64,000 nt of DNA. It comes from Chitinophagales bacterium. GTDB lineage: Bacteria > Bacteroidota > Bacteroidia > Chitinophagales > Saprospiraceae. Made by a program: the position numbers and the translations under genes. The stretch lies in the NCBI GenBank assembly GCA_022360175.1, contig JAKSDI010000071.1, forward strand, positions 1-64,000, in the 5' to 3' direction. Numbering within the stretch: the first letter of the stretch is position 1; each line of letters begins with the position of its first letter. The notes beneath the pieces were generated by a model that had not been told where the DNA came from, did no database searches, and worked only from the letters and a program-made list of their open reading frames with translations. Of the stretch, positions 1-9,261 are shown one piece after another.

Positions 1-164
1 AGCTTTTTTGCCTAGGCAAAAAAGCTTTCGACTTCGGATGAAGTCGCACAAATAACAGAATATGCGACTTCATCCGAAGTCGAAATTTCCATCATAATCC
101 TTTTCAACAAACTTCCGACTTCTCCGAAGTCTTTACCCGTCTTTTCAGGGTTAACAAAGCACTA
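1..164. repeat. MITE-like palindromic element, copy 1 (left end outside window)
   Basis: The element opens with a perfect 26-nt palindrome centred on CCTAGG (1-26). A perfect 22-bp inverted repeat follows (27-48 against 63-84, loop 49-62). It ends at 145-164 with a TTAACAAAGCACTAG terminus. The same order of parts is seen at 23604-23825, and the same terminus closes the units at 11965-12372. It lies just downstream of the CHAT gene. No coding potential is visible. The left terminus is missing because the window starts inside the element. Confidence 0.75.
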
Positions 165-238
165 GGGTTCACAGGGATCGAAATAGACAATCGTATTGCC
201 CAGATTAGGAGAAAATTCCCTAATCTGAGGCAGATGTA

Positions 239-3200
239 CTACCTTCCAATCAACAAATAAGCCCCCCAATAATGAGGCGAAGCCGTAGCAGGATTACTGA
301 TTTGTTTCAATTTTGCCTGGCGTAGGCTATTGGAGTAGGGTAAGTCTTCTCTAACCACTCCTTCATAAAAGTCAATCATTAATTGTGCACTTACTTTATC
401 ATATACTTTCCATAGAGAGAAAACAACATTTTGAGCACCAGCATAGATGAAAGCTCTATTCAGGCCAAGTAAGCCTTCTGTTCCTTGTAATTTGCCATAA
501 CCACTTTCACAACTACTCAGTGTAATCAAATCTGCTGCAGTACTGAGCCCATATATTTCGCCACTGTATAGAATGCCGTCTTCTTCTACAAGGGCAGTAT
601 CTGAATAGCAGGCAACACCAGAAAAGTTAGGATTTTCCAGGTCAGCAAAACTATGGCCAGCAATGTGTATATACTGATAGGTTTGTTCTAGCTGATGCTT
701 AAGGGCTGCTTCATTAGCTTTCTGGCGAAGGTAAACAGCAGATTTTTTGCCATCCTGCTCAAATACATGTGCAATATTATTGACTTCCTTTTCAGATTCA
801 GGCAATGGATTAAATGTGCCATCTTCATTAAACGCTCTGAGGTTGTTTGTTTCCAGTGCTATCGCTGTATTATTTTCTATTTCATCGTATACCGGCGCGA
901 AAGCAAATAATTCAGTGTTATTAGCCACCTGATTTTTTCGCGCTTTTGCAAATAGGGTAGAGGAATAGTGATAGACAATTTCAAAATCTTTGATTAGGTA
1001 TTCCAACTGGTCAAAAGTATTGGTGCTATTAGCTGATACCAGGGTTCCGAAAGGGATGTAATTGGTGAGGCCATCTCCAATGATAATAAGACGGTTTTTA
1101 TCCTTTATATCATCAGCAATGGGCTGGATTAATGCCTGATATAGCTGATGGCTCAGTTGAATAAAGCGCTCGCGGCTGGATTTGCGCAGCATAGCTGAGT
1201 TTTGTAAAAGAGCATTTAGTTCATCGACTTGTTTTGCAAAACCATTACTTATTTTAGATTGGTATAGTTTGAATTGCTTTTCCGGGGTAAGCACAAATGT
1301 ATAGAGTAAGCTATCTGTAAATACATATTCAATAAGCGCTTCTTCAGATGTAAGTACATTCTTAAGGCTTTGCTCATCTTCAGGTATAAAAGCGTATTTT
1401 GTCTCATAGTAATCGGGATTATTGGATTCCAATTGGCGGTAAAGCTTTGCTAAATCTTCTTTTTTGCCAAATAGGTTTTCATTCCGGTATTTGTAAACGG
1501 ATGCGGTGTCATTATTTGCAGCTGCCTCTCGAATTTTACTTTCATAATAAGCTATATCCGCGAGTAGGTCTCTTTCCTGGTTTAGTAACTCCTGATCAAG
1601 TTTTGCGAAATTTTTAGACTTACTATCCAATATTGACATCCAAAGCTGCTGGGCTTTCATTTTTTGCGTGAAATAAAAACTTTGATCAATATAGCTGGGA
1701 TCTGAAGTAATTGTATATACTTCATAGGCTAAGTTTAAACCTTCCTTATAATTATAAATGGAGTTTTCGACAAGGGTGGCACTTTTAGCGGTTCTATACA
1801 AGCTGGCTTTTTTCAAATTTTCTACATGGACTGCGTCCGAGAGTGTGATAAAGTCTAGCGCTTTTTTCAGTAGCCTTAGTTGTTCTTCTTCCTGAGGCAC
1901 AAGCTGAGCTAATTGACGGATGACATTTGCTTTTTGCCGAAGTACTAAATAGGTTTCTGTAATGTTTTGAAAATCTTTGCTCTGTGGTAATGTGAAATAA
2001 TCTTCAGGTGTGAAATAATGGCAAGTGCTGATCAATGAGTTTTGATTGTAATATAATGCTGAATCAAGCTGCTCAGTACCCATATATATATCAGCTAGTG
2101 TATGATACCAATTAGCTTTCAAAGCTGTTAATTGCTCTTCATGATACTTTTCACTCATAGAGATTGCTTCCTTATAGAAAAAAATGGCGCTATCCAACGA
2201 ACCTGAAACCTGATGAGCCTTCGCTATGTCTGAATTAAGGATCATCAGGTTATATTCATTGGAGGAAAAGGGATAGATGCCTGCAGCTATGTTTTTGATA
2301 TATAAAGCTTTCGCTTTATTATAAAAAGATAATGCTTCTTCCGTTTGGTTATGAGCTAATAATAAATCGCCTTTTACATGGAATAAATCAGTACTTAGCT
2401 CCAGGTTTTTTTTACTGTTTTTTATATAAGTATAAGCCTTTTTATGATGATAATCAGCTTTGTCTAATTGATCAAGTTGGATATAATCGGCACAAAGTAA
2501 AAGGTGCACATTTGGAATAATATGATAGTAAAAAATATCTGGACGGCCTTCTCCTGCTTCGTATAGGTAAAGTGCTTTTTGATAGTATTCTATGCTGCTA
2601 GGATGTTCTCCTAATGATTGATAATAACCAGCTATTGAGGAATAGTATCGGCCTATTTCAGGATTGTCTTCACCAAAAATGGCTTTAGCATAATCTGTTG
2701 CTCGTTCGAGCATATTAATGGCTCCTCCATAGTTGCCTATGGAAAACAACAAATCTCCAAAAATGGCGAGTGTGAAAGATGCTTTATCAGGGCTTACTCT
2801 TTCTAATTGTGGAATAATATCGTGAGCAGTTTGTAAATAGTAAAACGCACTATCTATATTTCCTTCTCGATAATGGAATTGCCCCATCAGTCCATAAATG
2901 TCAACAAAAGGATTAATGATATCTGTTTGATATTTTTTTTTCAGCAACCACCCTAATTTATGTCCAACCTCTAAACCTTTTTTATTGTCAAGCCTGTCAT
3001 AATAGACATTTAATAATCCTTTATATATAGCTGCGGTAGAATCTTTATACAATGGAGCTGCCCGGTTTACCGTTGCGAAGAGCGTATCTGCAACAGCTAT
3101 CCCCAAACTATCATTTTCGCTTCCTGAATAAGTGGTGATCACTCGGCCTCCTACTCGTATCATCCCCATCCATTTCTTCTCCTCCCGAAGGGAGTACATC

Positions 3201-3394
3201 GCTTTGGTATAATATTCCCTGGCTTTGTAAATTTGACCCTTTACATGGTATTCATAGCCCGTTTTAAAATCATGGTTGCCGTAGAATAATTTTTCAAATC
3301 TTCTTTTTTCCTCTGGGCTCATCTCCTGAGCCGTCAATAAATAGATAGGGGCAATGATTAGCAGGCTAATCAAAAACAGATTTGGCTTACGCAT
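239..3394 (-). CDS. Secreted TPR-repeat protein with C-terminal CHAT protease-like domain
   Basis: The 1051-aa protein starts with a signal peptide (about residues 1-22, ending LLTAQ). A long run of helical TPR-type repeats follows (about 40-560, with YYxKAL-like and ALSFYNKAKALY-like segments), then a charged helical linker and a CHAT domain (about 750-1051). The putative caspase-like dyad is present: His914 in IHIAGHSF and Cys962 in LSSCESGYG. The C terminus ends HYWGAYLLIGR, as CHAT domains usually do. The family is related to caspases and separases and is often protease-like or a scaffold. Export to the periplasm or surface is inferred from the signal peptide. The gene stands alone: the next gene upstream is divergent, and a palindromic repeat lies downstream. 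Substrate and partner are unknown. Confidence 0.88.
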   Translation of the reverse strand: MRKPNLFLISLLIIAPIYLLTAQEMSPEEKRRFEKLFYGNHDFKTGYEYHVKGQIYKAREYYTKAMYSLREEKKWMGMIRVGGRVITTYSGSENDSLGIAVADTLFATVNRAAPLYKDSTAAIYKGLLNVYYDRLDNKKGLEVGHKLGWLLKKKYQTDIINPFVDIYGLMGQFHYREGNIDSAFYYLQTAHDIIPQLERVSPDKASFTLAIFGDLLFSIGNYGGAINMLERATDYAKAIFGEDNPEIGRYYSSIAGYYQSLGEHPSSIEYYQKALYLYEAGEGRPDIFYYHIIPNVHLLLCADYIQLDQLDKADYHHKKAYTYIKNSKKNLELSTDLFHVKGDLLLAHNQTEEALSFYNKAKALYIKNIAAGIYPFSSNEYNLMILNSDIAKAHQVSGSLDSAIFFYKEAISMSEKYHEEQLTALKANWYHTLADIYMGTEQLDSALYYNQNSLISTCHYFTPEDYFTLPQSKDFQNITETYLVLRQKANVIRQLAQLVPQEEEQLRLLKKALDFITLSDAVHVENLKKASLYRTAKSATLVENSIYNYKEGLNLAYEVYTITSDPSYIDQSFYFTQKMKAQQLWMSILDSKSKNFAKLDQELLNQERDLLADIAYYESKIREAAANNDTASVYKYRNENLFGKKEDLAKLYRQLESNNPDYYETKYAFIPEDEQSLKNVLTSEEALIEYVFTDSLLYTFVLTPEKQFKLYQSKISNGFAKQVDELNALLQNSAMLRKSSRERFIQLSHQLYQALIQPIADDIKDKNRLIIIGDGLTNYIPFGTLVSANSTNTFDQLEYLIKDFEIVYHYSSTLFAKARKNQVANNTELFAFAPVYDEIENNTAIALETNNLRAFNEDGTFNPLPESEKEVNNIAHVFEQDGKKSAVYLRQKANEAALKHQLEQTYQYIHIAGHSFADLENPNFSGVACYSDTALVEEDGILYSGEIYGLSTAADLITLSSCESGYGKLQGTEGLLGLNRAFIYAGAQNVVFSLWKVYDKVSAQLMIDFYEGVVREDLPYSNSLRQAKLKQISNPATASPHYWGAYLLIGR

Positions 3395-3954
3395 TCTAGT
3401 CGTTGTGTTTATGGTTTGAACAATCCAAATTTAACAAATTTTCAAACAAGCCAGCATAGCAGATTATGAGAAAAAGAACTTACCACACTCTAGTAATATG
3501 CCTCATATGTCCTACTTACCGTCACATCGTAAAACCAAAATATCATACCCAAAACATAGAATGCAATCAATCACTTACCATTTTAAACTTCTTTACCCCT
3601 CTCTAAACTTCCCTAAACGACTAGGTCTAATCCCATAACCTCCATTCACTAATCTCCATTCCCAAATCACCAATATTTAAAACCATCTAACCCTCTTCAA
3701 CTATCTCTAATCTACCTAAACAATAAAACCGAAACACCCTTTGCCCGACGTAGCTGATAAGCGTAGTCAGGACATCACCTTTACACTTTTTTTACCATTC
3801 AGCACACCAGCGCTACCATTCAGCCCAAAGTGCTGCTAAAATTTGAAGTTCAGCTGTTCTTACCCTCATTTTTGAAACGAACAACATTTTTTCAACAGGA
3901 GGAAGCCAAAAATCCTGGAAAGAGTAGGCGAACTCATATTAATATCTAATACCT
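3395..3954. other. Divergent intergenic region, no gene seen
   Basis: This 560-bp AT-rich region separates the divergent CHAT and lectin genes. The plus strand is markedly C-rich and G-poor between about 3530 and 3730. No open frame with protein-like composition and no strong hairpin were found. It must hold the promoters of both genes, but I could not place a convincing TAnnTTTG element. Confidence 0.5.
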
Positions 3955-5019
3955 ATGAAAAACTATTTTAAGCTTCTTTTAGCACTTGTATGCACGCTGT
4001 TTATGCACACTGCTTTTGCTCAAATTGATGATCCTTTAGATGGGAAAGTATTTAGAATAAAAGCTATCTCTGAAAAAGCCAATGGAAGATGTCTGGATGC
4101 AGATGCAAATACTATAGGAAAGAATGGTACTAAAGTCCAACTGTGGGATTGTCATAGCGGAGGTGGCCCTAATCAAGACTGGAAATTTGAAAGAGTTGGT
4201 GATAACACCTACTTGATCAAGAGCCAGGTAAGCCCTACAAAAGTAGTTGCACTAGATGCAAACGGACCTACATTAGGAACCAATGGAACAAAAGTGCAAT
4301 TATGGACTACTCATGGAGGCCCCAACCAGCAATGGGTAGTAAAGAAAAACTCTAATGGTACCTACCGCATCAGTAATGCTGACCCTAAAGCCAAAAAAAT
4401 GTCATTGGATGCAGATAGCCATGATCTGATGAATGGAACGAAAATACAGTTGTGGTCTCCAAATGGAAATCCAGTTCAGCAGTGGGCATTGATCGAATCT
4501 AAAAATGGTAAGCCAGTTAATAAAATTACAAATGTATCATTAAAGAAAGTTGCTACTCAGTCAACTACGGCTTACAACAGCCCCGCCTCCAATGCTGTAA
4601 ATGGTAATACAAGTGGTCGCTATAGCCACAATCCGTCCAATAATGATATTACTCATACTAATGATGAAAATGGTAGCTGGTGGCAAGTTGATCTTGGAAA
4701 AATATACGATATAGACAAAATCGTAATTTGGAACAGAACAGATTGTTGCTGGGATAGATTGCAAAATTTCTATGTCACTAGTTGGGCTACTTCTCCCATG
4801 AAAGGCAATATTGGCGAAGGTTATGGTACTTCTGGGCCTCACGCTTTTACAAGTGGTAATCACCCCTCTATGAATATCAATACTGAATTTGTTGGCCGTT
4901 ACATCCGTATTTGGCTGGATAATGGTACCAAGCCACTTAGCTTGGGTGAAGTACAGGTTTTTGGATCTTCTATTGAACCATTTACCCTTGCTAAGCAGGA
5001 TAAAAATAGTGTGGACTAG
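3955..5019 (+). CDS. Secreted lectin: ricin-type beta-trefoil plus F-type (fucose-binding) lectin domain
   Basis: The 354-aa protein has a signal peptide (residues 1-23, ending TAFAQ). Residues about 28-180 form a ricin-B type beta-trefoil with three QxW-like motifs (NQDW, NQQW, VQQW) and repeated NGTKVQLW segments. Residues about 195-345 form a discoidin-like F-type lectin domain. The sugar-binding signature of F-type lectins, HX26RXDX4R/K, is met exactly: His234, Arg261, Asp263 and Arg268, with the vicinal cysteines Cys264-Cys265 inside it. Fucose binding is therefore a strong inference. No T9SS sorting domain, lipobox or catalytic domain is seen, so it is probably released or periplasmic. 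It is transcribed alone, with 120 bp before the OmpA gene. Confidence 0.9.
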   Translation: MKNYFKLLLALVCTLFMHTAFAQIDDPLDGKVFRIKAISEKANGRCLDADANTIGKNGTKVQLWDCHSGGGPNQDWKFERVGDNTYLIKSQVSPTKVVALDANGPTLGTNGTKVQLWTTHGGPNQQWVVKKNSNGTYRISNADPKAKKMSLDADSHDLMNGTKIQLWSPNGNPVQQWALIESKNGKPVNKITNVSLKKVATQSTTAYNSPASNAVNGNTSGRYSHNPSNNDITHTNDENGSWWQVDLGKIYDIDKIVIWNRTDCCWDRLQNFYVTSWATSPMKGNIGEGYGTSGPHAFTSGNHPSMNINTEFVGRYIRIWLDNGTKPLSLGEVQVFGSSIEPFTLAKQDKNSVD

Positions 5020-5071
5020 TTGCGTTAGGATGCGACAATTTATATAGCATCGTAAATCCTTATGAATGGAT

Positions 5072-5092
5072 CGGATGAGTCAGACTCATCCG
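5072..5092. promoter_or_regulatory. Perfect 21-nt palindrome between lectin and OmpA genes
   Basis: CGGATGAGTC and GACTCATCCG are perfect 10-bp arms around one central A. No T-run follows, so it may be an operator for the OmpA gene that starts at 5140 rather than a classical terminator of the lectin gene. Either role is inference. Confidence 0.45.
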
Positions 5093-5139
5093 GTCTATGT
5101 CTGAATCGCTAATGATATAAGTCCCTAAAAATCAATGTT

Positions 5140-6873
5140 ATGAAAAAACAGAAACTCTTTTTTAGTTTAATTATAATAAGCGTACTGTTTTGTTCATTTT
5201 TGCAAGCACAAAATGAAAGTGTTCGCGAAGCTTTAGCAGTACGCTATATCGGCAATAACTTTCACTGGCCATTAGAACAAGGTCATGGCTTTGACGATGA
5301 AGATTTTACTTACGGGCTTGAATTTGAATATTTCCGATCTTTAAACAATACGCTAGATTTAAGTTTTCCAATTCGATTGATTGCAGCTGATCATCCGCTA
5401 ACTAGCGATGGCAGTCAAATTAAAGAAGCTGGAAATATGGGCCTCGATATGCTGCTGAATCTGAATCTTCACAAAGGAAAAGTGTTTCAGCCTCGCATTT
5501 TTGGAGGCTTTGGAGGCCTTTTACTGGATATGGAAGATTTATCTCTGGATATACCAGTTGGCCTGGGATTAGACTTTTATGTAGCTGAAGGCTTTGCACT
5601 TTCTACTACTTTTGCTTATCACTTTAATGATACCGATCTACGTGATCATGTTCTTGTGGGAGTAGGTTTTCGTGTGGATTTTAACAATTATGAGGAACCA
5701 GAACCTATTATTTTAGATCGTGACGGGGATGGTATTATTGATGCAGAAGACCTTTGTCCAGATGATGCGGGTACTGCTGCTCTTAATGGCTGCCCGGATA
5801 AAGATGGCGATGGTATTTCGGACAACAATGATGAGTGCCCGGATGAAGCAGGTCCTGCAGATAATAATGGTTGCCCGATTACAGACCGTGATGGCGATGG
5901 TATTGATGATGATGAAGATGAATGCCCTGATGTCATAGGGACTATTGCCAATAATGGTTGCCCTGAAAAGTCAGTTGTCATTGTTGCGAAAGACAAGATA
6001 TCAGGTGAAGTATTACCTAATGCAGAAGTAGTTTTACTGAGCGGTGATGGGCAAGTTATCAAAACAGGAACAACCAATAGTTTAGGTATAGTAGAGTTTG
6101 CTAATGTACAGCCTAACGATTACACAATCGAAGGTAAATTGTACGATGTATCCTTGCTATCGGAAGGTATTAATACAAGCGAATTTAATACTGCTGAGCA
6201 GGTGCAGAAGGTTGTCTATTATGATGATCCCAACTTCATTGTACAGGGCAAAGTATTCCTGTGTAATACGCCAAGCCCTCTGCCTGGTGTTACCCTTAAT
6301 TTGAAAAATAGTGCTGATAATTTCATGAAATCAACCATTTCTGATCAGCAAGGACAGTATATATTCCATCTTTCAGCTAGAGCAACTTATGAATTGTATG
6401 CCAAGAAAGAAAATTACCTGTCGCAAGTAGTTAATGTAGATGCTAATAACTACAACCGCAGTAAGTCCGTATTTGTAAAGTTAGAGGTTTGTGCTGAAGA
6501 GGTAGAGTGTGGTGAAGCTATTCGCTTAAATAACATCTTGTATGACTTGAATAGCACTACTATTCGTCCTGATGCCAGGCCTGATTTGAACAAGCTTGTT
6601 CAATTTATGGCAGACAACCCTAAGGCAACAGTAGAATTGTCTTCACATACAGATAGTAGAGGGAGTGCAACTTATAATCTGCAATTGTCTCAAGGAAGAG
6701 CCGATTCAGCGGTAGAATATATCGTTTCCCAAGGTGTTACTCGTTCCAGAATTAGTGCAAAAGGATATGGTGAGACGAAGCTGCTTAATAATTGTGCAGA
6801 TGGTACAAATTGTAGCGAATCGGAGCATCAGCTTAACCGGCGTACTGAATTCAAAGTGGTCTGTGATGATTAA
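5140..6873 (+). CDS. OmpA-family outer-membrane protein with TSP type-3 repeats
   Basis: The 577-aa protein has a signal peptide (about 1-23, ending SFLQAQ) and an N-terminal eight-strand-like beta-barrel region (about 28-185). Three calcium-binding thrombospondin type-3 repeats follow (about 192-285, DxDGDGI followed by CPD and GCP). Next come two Ig-like or carboxypeptidase-regulatory modules (about 288-455). The C-terminal OmpA peptidoglycan-binding domain (about 465-577) carries ELSSHTDSRG and LSQGRADSAVEYI. The architecture is common in Bacteroidota envelope proteins and gliding or adhesion-related OmpA proteins. It anchors the outer membrane to peptidoglycan. The two regulatory-like modules between the TSP3 repeats and the OmpA domain are slightly unusual. 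A terminator follows at 6905. Confidence 0.93.
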   Translation: MKKQKLFFSLIIISVLFCSFLQAQNESVREALAVRYIGNNFHWPLEQGHGFDDEDFTYGLEFEYFRSLNNTLDLSFPIRLIAADHPLTSDGSQIKEAGNMGLDMLLNLNLHKGKVFQPRIFGGFGGLLLDMEDLSLDIPVGLGLDFYVAEGFALSTTFAYHFNDTDLRDHVLVGVGFRVDFNNYEEPEPIILDRDGDGIIDAEDLCPDDAGTAALNGCPDKDGDGISDNNDECPDEAGPADNNGCPITDRDGDGIDDDEDECPDVIGTIANNGCPEKSVVIVAKDKISGEVLPNAEVVLLSGDGQVIKTGTTNSLGIVEFANVQPNDYTIEGKLYDVSLLSEGINTSEFNTAEQVQKVVYYDDPNFIVQGKVFLCNTPSPLPGVTLNLKNSADNFMKSTISDQQGQYIFHLSARATYELYAKKENYLSQVVNVDANNYNRSKSVFVKLEVCAEEVECGEAIRLNNILYDLNSTTIRPDARPDLNKLVQFMADNPKATVELSSHTDSRGSATYNLQLSQGRADSAVEYIVSQGVTRSRISAKGYGETKLLNNCADGTNCSESEHQLNRRTEFKVVCDD

Positions 6874-6904
6874 CGATATGTTGTTGAAATTAATAAAATA
6901 GTAG

Positions 6905-6942
6905 AAATGCATCTTTCATTTTACATGGAAGATGCATTTTTT
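6905..6942 (+). terminator. Rho-independent terminator after the OmpA gene
   Basis: A 15-bp stem (6905-6919 with 6925-6939, one G-T pair) has a 5-nt loop TTTAC and is followed by a T-run. It lies 31 bp after the OmpA stop codon. Confidence 0.85.
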
Positions 6943-7005
6943 CTTTACCGCCATTTGATTATCAATGAAATGATTTAATCGCATGTTTACTGTTAGAGTT
7001 TTCCT

Positions 7006-7013
7006 TACCTTCG
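7006..7013 (+). promoter_or_regulatory. Bacteroidota-type -7 element abutting the helicase start
   Basis: TACCTTCG matches TAnnTTTG with one difference and ends only 4 nt before the ATG at 7018. No clear -33 TTTG is present at the usual 19-21 nt spacing. If it is used, the mRNA would be leaderless or nearly so. Confidence 0.45.
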
Positions 7014-7017
7014 CGTT

Positions 7018-8331
7018 ATGTCCGAAAATACTAAAGATCAACAGGCGATATTAGAAAAACTGGGAATTGAGCAACTCAATCCCATGCAATTGGAGGCTCA
7101 TGAAGTAATGGCAAAATCATCTGAAGTGGTATTGCTTTCTCCTACAGGAACAGGTAAAACACTGGCATTTCTTCTGCCAATTATTGAAGAGCTGGACCCT
7201 TCCCTGAAAGAAATACAAGCGCTGATTTTAGTGCCTTCTCGTGAATTGGCTATCCAAATTGAGCAAGTTGCCCGGGAGATGGGTAGCGGCTACAAAATTA
7301 ATGCCGTATACGGTGGCCGAGCAGGCTACAAAGATAGGAATGACCTCAAACATCCTCCTGCCATATTAATAGGAACTCCTGGAAGAATAGCCGATCATAT
7401 TGAACGGGAAAATATCTCTATGGAGTTTATCAAAATGTTAGTCTTAGACGAGTTTGATAAATCCCTTGAGACAGGTTTTGAAGTAGAAATGCGGGCCATT
7501 ATTGAAGATATTCCATCTATTGAAAAGAAAGTCCTGACCTCAGCTACCCAAAACGTGAGGATTCCTGCTTTTGTGGGCTTAGAAGAGCCGGTCTATTTAA
7601 GATATCCAGCTGAAACTAAATCACAACTAACCCTTAAAACGGTGGTAGCAGATGAGGTAGATGAGCTGGGTACACTAGCCCTTATTCTTGGGCATATAGG
7701 AGCAGGTAGGGGAATCGTTTTTTGCAACCTAAAAGATACCGTTCAAACAGTTAGCATTTTTTTAAATAGAAAAAGAATCAGCCATACTTGCTTTTATGGG
7801 GGGATGGACCAATTAGATAGAGAGCATGCCCTTATTAAATTTAGGAATGGAACACATCGCATTATGGTAGCAACCGATCTTGCTGCCCGTGGAATTGATG
7901 TGCCAGAGTTAGATTTCATTATACATTTTGAAATCCCTTATGAGCAAGCATCCTTTATTCACCGCAATGGGCGTACTGCTCGTATGAACAGTGAAGGAAC
8001 CGCCTACCTGATCAAAAACAAACACAAAAGGCTTCCTCATTTTGCTCAGGACGCTATAATCGAATCATTGGTAGATACCGGTAAACCAGTTCCCAGTGAA
8101 TGGGCAACGCTTTATGTTTTAGGAGGTAGGAAAGACAAAATTTCTAAAGGCGATATTGCAGGCTTGTTTTTTAAGCAAGGCGGCCTGGAAAAAGGGGAGC
8201 TGGGGATGATTGAATTAAAACGAGACTGTGCTTATGTAGGAGTGCCAAAGAGCAAGACTCGTCAACTCATCAGAACGCTTAATAATAGTAGGCTTAAAAA
8301 GAAAAAAGTAAGGATCAGTTTATTGGAGTAA
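7018..8331 (+). CDS. dbpA: DEAD-box ATP-dependent RNA helicase, DbpA-like
   Basis: This 437-aa cytoplasmic helicase has the expected motifs: Q-motif region (LNPMQLEAHE), Walker A SPTGTGKT, Ib TPGR, motif II as DEFD instead of DEAD, motif III SAT, motif V ATDLAARGID and motif VI HRNGRTAR. The C-terminal 75 residues (from about 365, VLGGRKDKISKGDIAGLFF) look like the DbpA RNA-binding domain, which in E. coli directs the enzyme to 23S rRNA hairpin 92. A role in large-subunit assembly is inferred from that domain. The gene is monocistronic, between a terminator and an unrelated gene. The start codon lies immediately after a putative -7 element. Confidence 0.93.
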   Translation: MSENTKDQQAILEKLGIEQLNPMQLEAHEVMAKSSEVVLLSPTGTGKTLAFLLPIIEELDPSLKEIQALILVPSRELAIQIEQVAREMGSGYKINAVYGGRAGYKDRNDLKHPPAILIGTPGRIADHIERENISMEFIKMLVLDEFDKSLETGFEVEMRAIIEDIPSIEKKVLTSATQNVRIPAFVGLEEPVYLRYPAETKSQLTLKTVVADEVDELGTLALILGHIGAGRGIVFCNLKDTVQTVSIFLNRKRISHTCFYGGMDQLDREHALIKFRNGTHRIMVATDLAARGIDVPELDFIIHFEIPYEQASFIHRNGRTARMNSEGTAYLIKNKHKRLPHFAQDAIIESLVDTGKPVPSEWATLYVLGGRKDKISKGDIAGLFFKQGGLEKGELGMIELKRDCAYVGVPKSKTRQLIRTLNNSRLKKKKVRISLLE

Positions 8332-8445
8332 TACCTATTCGCATTGATATCAAACAAGGTAGAGTAATTGATTTGTTAATGATATTCAAAATTTTCAATT
8401 ATTACTGAAAATAATGTAAATTGCAACTAATCAAACAAATTGATT

Positions 8446-9171
8446 ATGTCAAACCCCAAAATGATCTTATACGATGACACTTGCCCTATGTGTCGCTGGT
8501 ACACTGGAGCTTTTGTAAAACATGGCTTTTTAAGTGAAGAAGGGCGTCGCTCTTTTTCAGAATTCACTGAGCTTGAATTAGCAGATACAATAGACCTGGA
8601 AAGAAGCCGAGACGAAATCCCTCTGATAGATTTGGATGGCGGAGCAACCTTATATGGAATAGATAGCCTGGGACATTTATTAGGACGTCGCTGGGCATTT
8701 GTACCAAGTTTGCTCCGTCTATATCCCATACAATGGCTCATTACTCGTTTATACAAATTAATTTCATACAATCGCAGAGTAATTGCCGCTGGTCAACCAA
8801 TGGAAAAGGGGATCGATTGCACCCCACATTTCAACTATTTTTATCGATTGCTATACATTGCTTTGTCGCTATTAGGAGGAGGGGGGCTTATCACTTTCTT
8901 TTCAATAGTACACTTTCCCAGAGCAGGAGTTATTACTGCCTTAATGGCTATAGGTTTATTGATGATTCCTGCGTTTTTTTACTCGATACCTAAAGGAAAT
9001 ACCTATGCCGGTTTAATGAGCACGGTGATCCTGATGGGAGGCTTGATTTTAGTTCCGGGTATTTTCTGGTCTATGGTTGCCCCATATGTTGGTGTGCTGG
9101 CAGTGCTGGTAATGATTTGGCAGTTATGGCGGAGGCTACAGGTTTTTGAGCTTCTTTTTAAAAGAAACTGA
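8446..9171 (+). CDS. DCC-family (DUF393) thiol-disulfide oxidoreductase-like membrane protein
   Basis: I choose ATG 8446 (241 aa, MSNPKMILYDDTCPMC) over the in-frame TTG six bases upstream. The first 110 residues are a thioredoxin-like DCC domain with YDDTCPMCRW, in which CxxC would be the redox pair. They are followed by an amphipathic region and then four or so hydrophobic segments (about 140-235). DCC proteins are usually about 130 aa and soluble, so this is the longer membrane-linked form. The electron partner is unknown. It runs convergently towards the receptor gene at 9262 and shares a hairpin terminator with it. Confidence 0.8.
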   Translation: MSNPKMILYDDTCPMCRWYTGAFVKHGFLSEEGRRSFSEFTELELADTIDLERSRDEIPLIDLDGGATLYGIDSLGHLLGRRWAFVPSLLRLYPIQWLITRLYKLISYNRRVIAAGQPMEKGIDCTPHFNYFYRLLYIALSLLGGGGLITFFSIVHFPRAGVITALMAIGLLMIPAFFYSIPKGNTYAGLMSTVILMGGLILVPGIFWSMVAPYVGVLAVLVMIWQLWRRLQVFELLFKRN

Positions 9172-9190
9172 TAGCCCGATTGCCCGATAA

Positions 9191-9239
9191 AAACATACCC
9201 GCCTGCTTTGTGTATTGACTCTAGGCAAGCGGGATGTTT
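9191..9239. terminator. Bidirectional hairpin between convergent genes
   Basis: AAACATaCCCGCcTGC (9191-9206) pairs with GCAaGCGGGATGTTT (9225-9239), leaving one bulge and one mismatch. It sits between two convergent stop codons and is flanked by short A/T runs, which suits termination in both directions. Confidence 0.65.
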
Positions 9240-9261
9240 AGATCGCGTCTAGTATTATATC

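Noticed and set aside
5688-6077. Minus-strand open frame of 129 codons
   Set aside because: It is the antisense of the Asp-rich TSP3 repeats of the OmpA gene; its Ser/Pro-rich product is a composition artefact.
8440-8445. TTG start for the DCC protein
   Set aside because: An ATG two codons later is the more probable start and keeps the whole domain.
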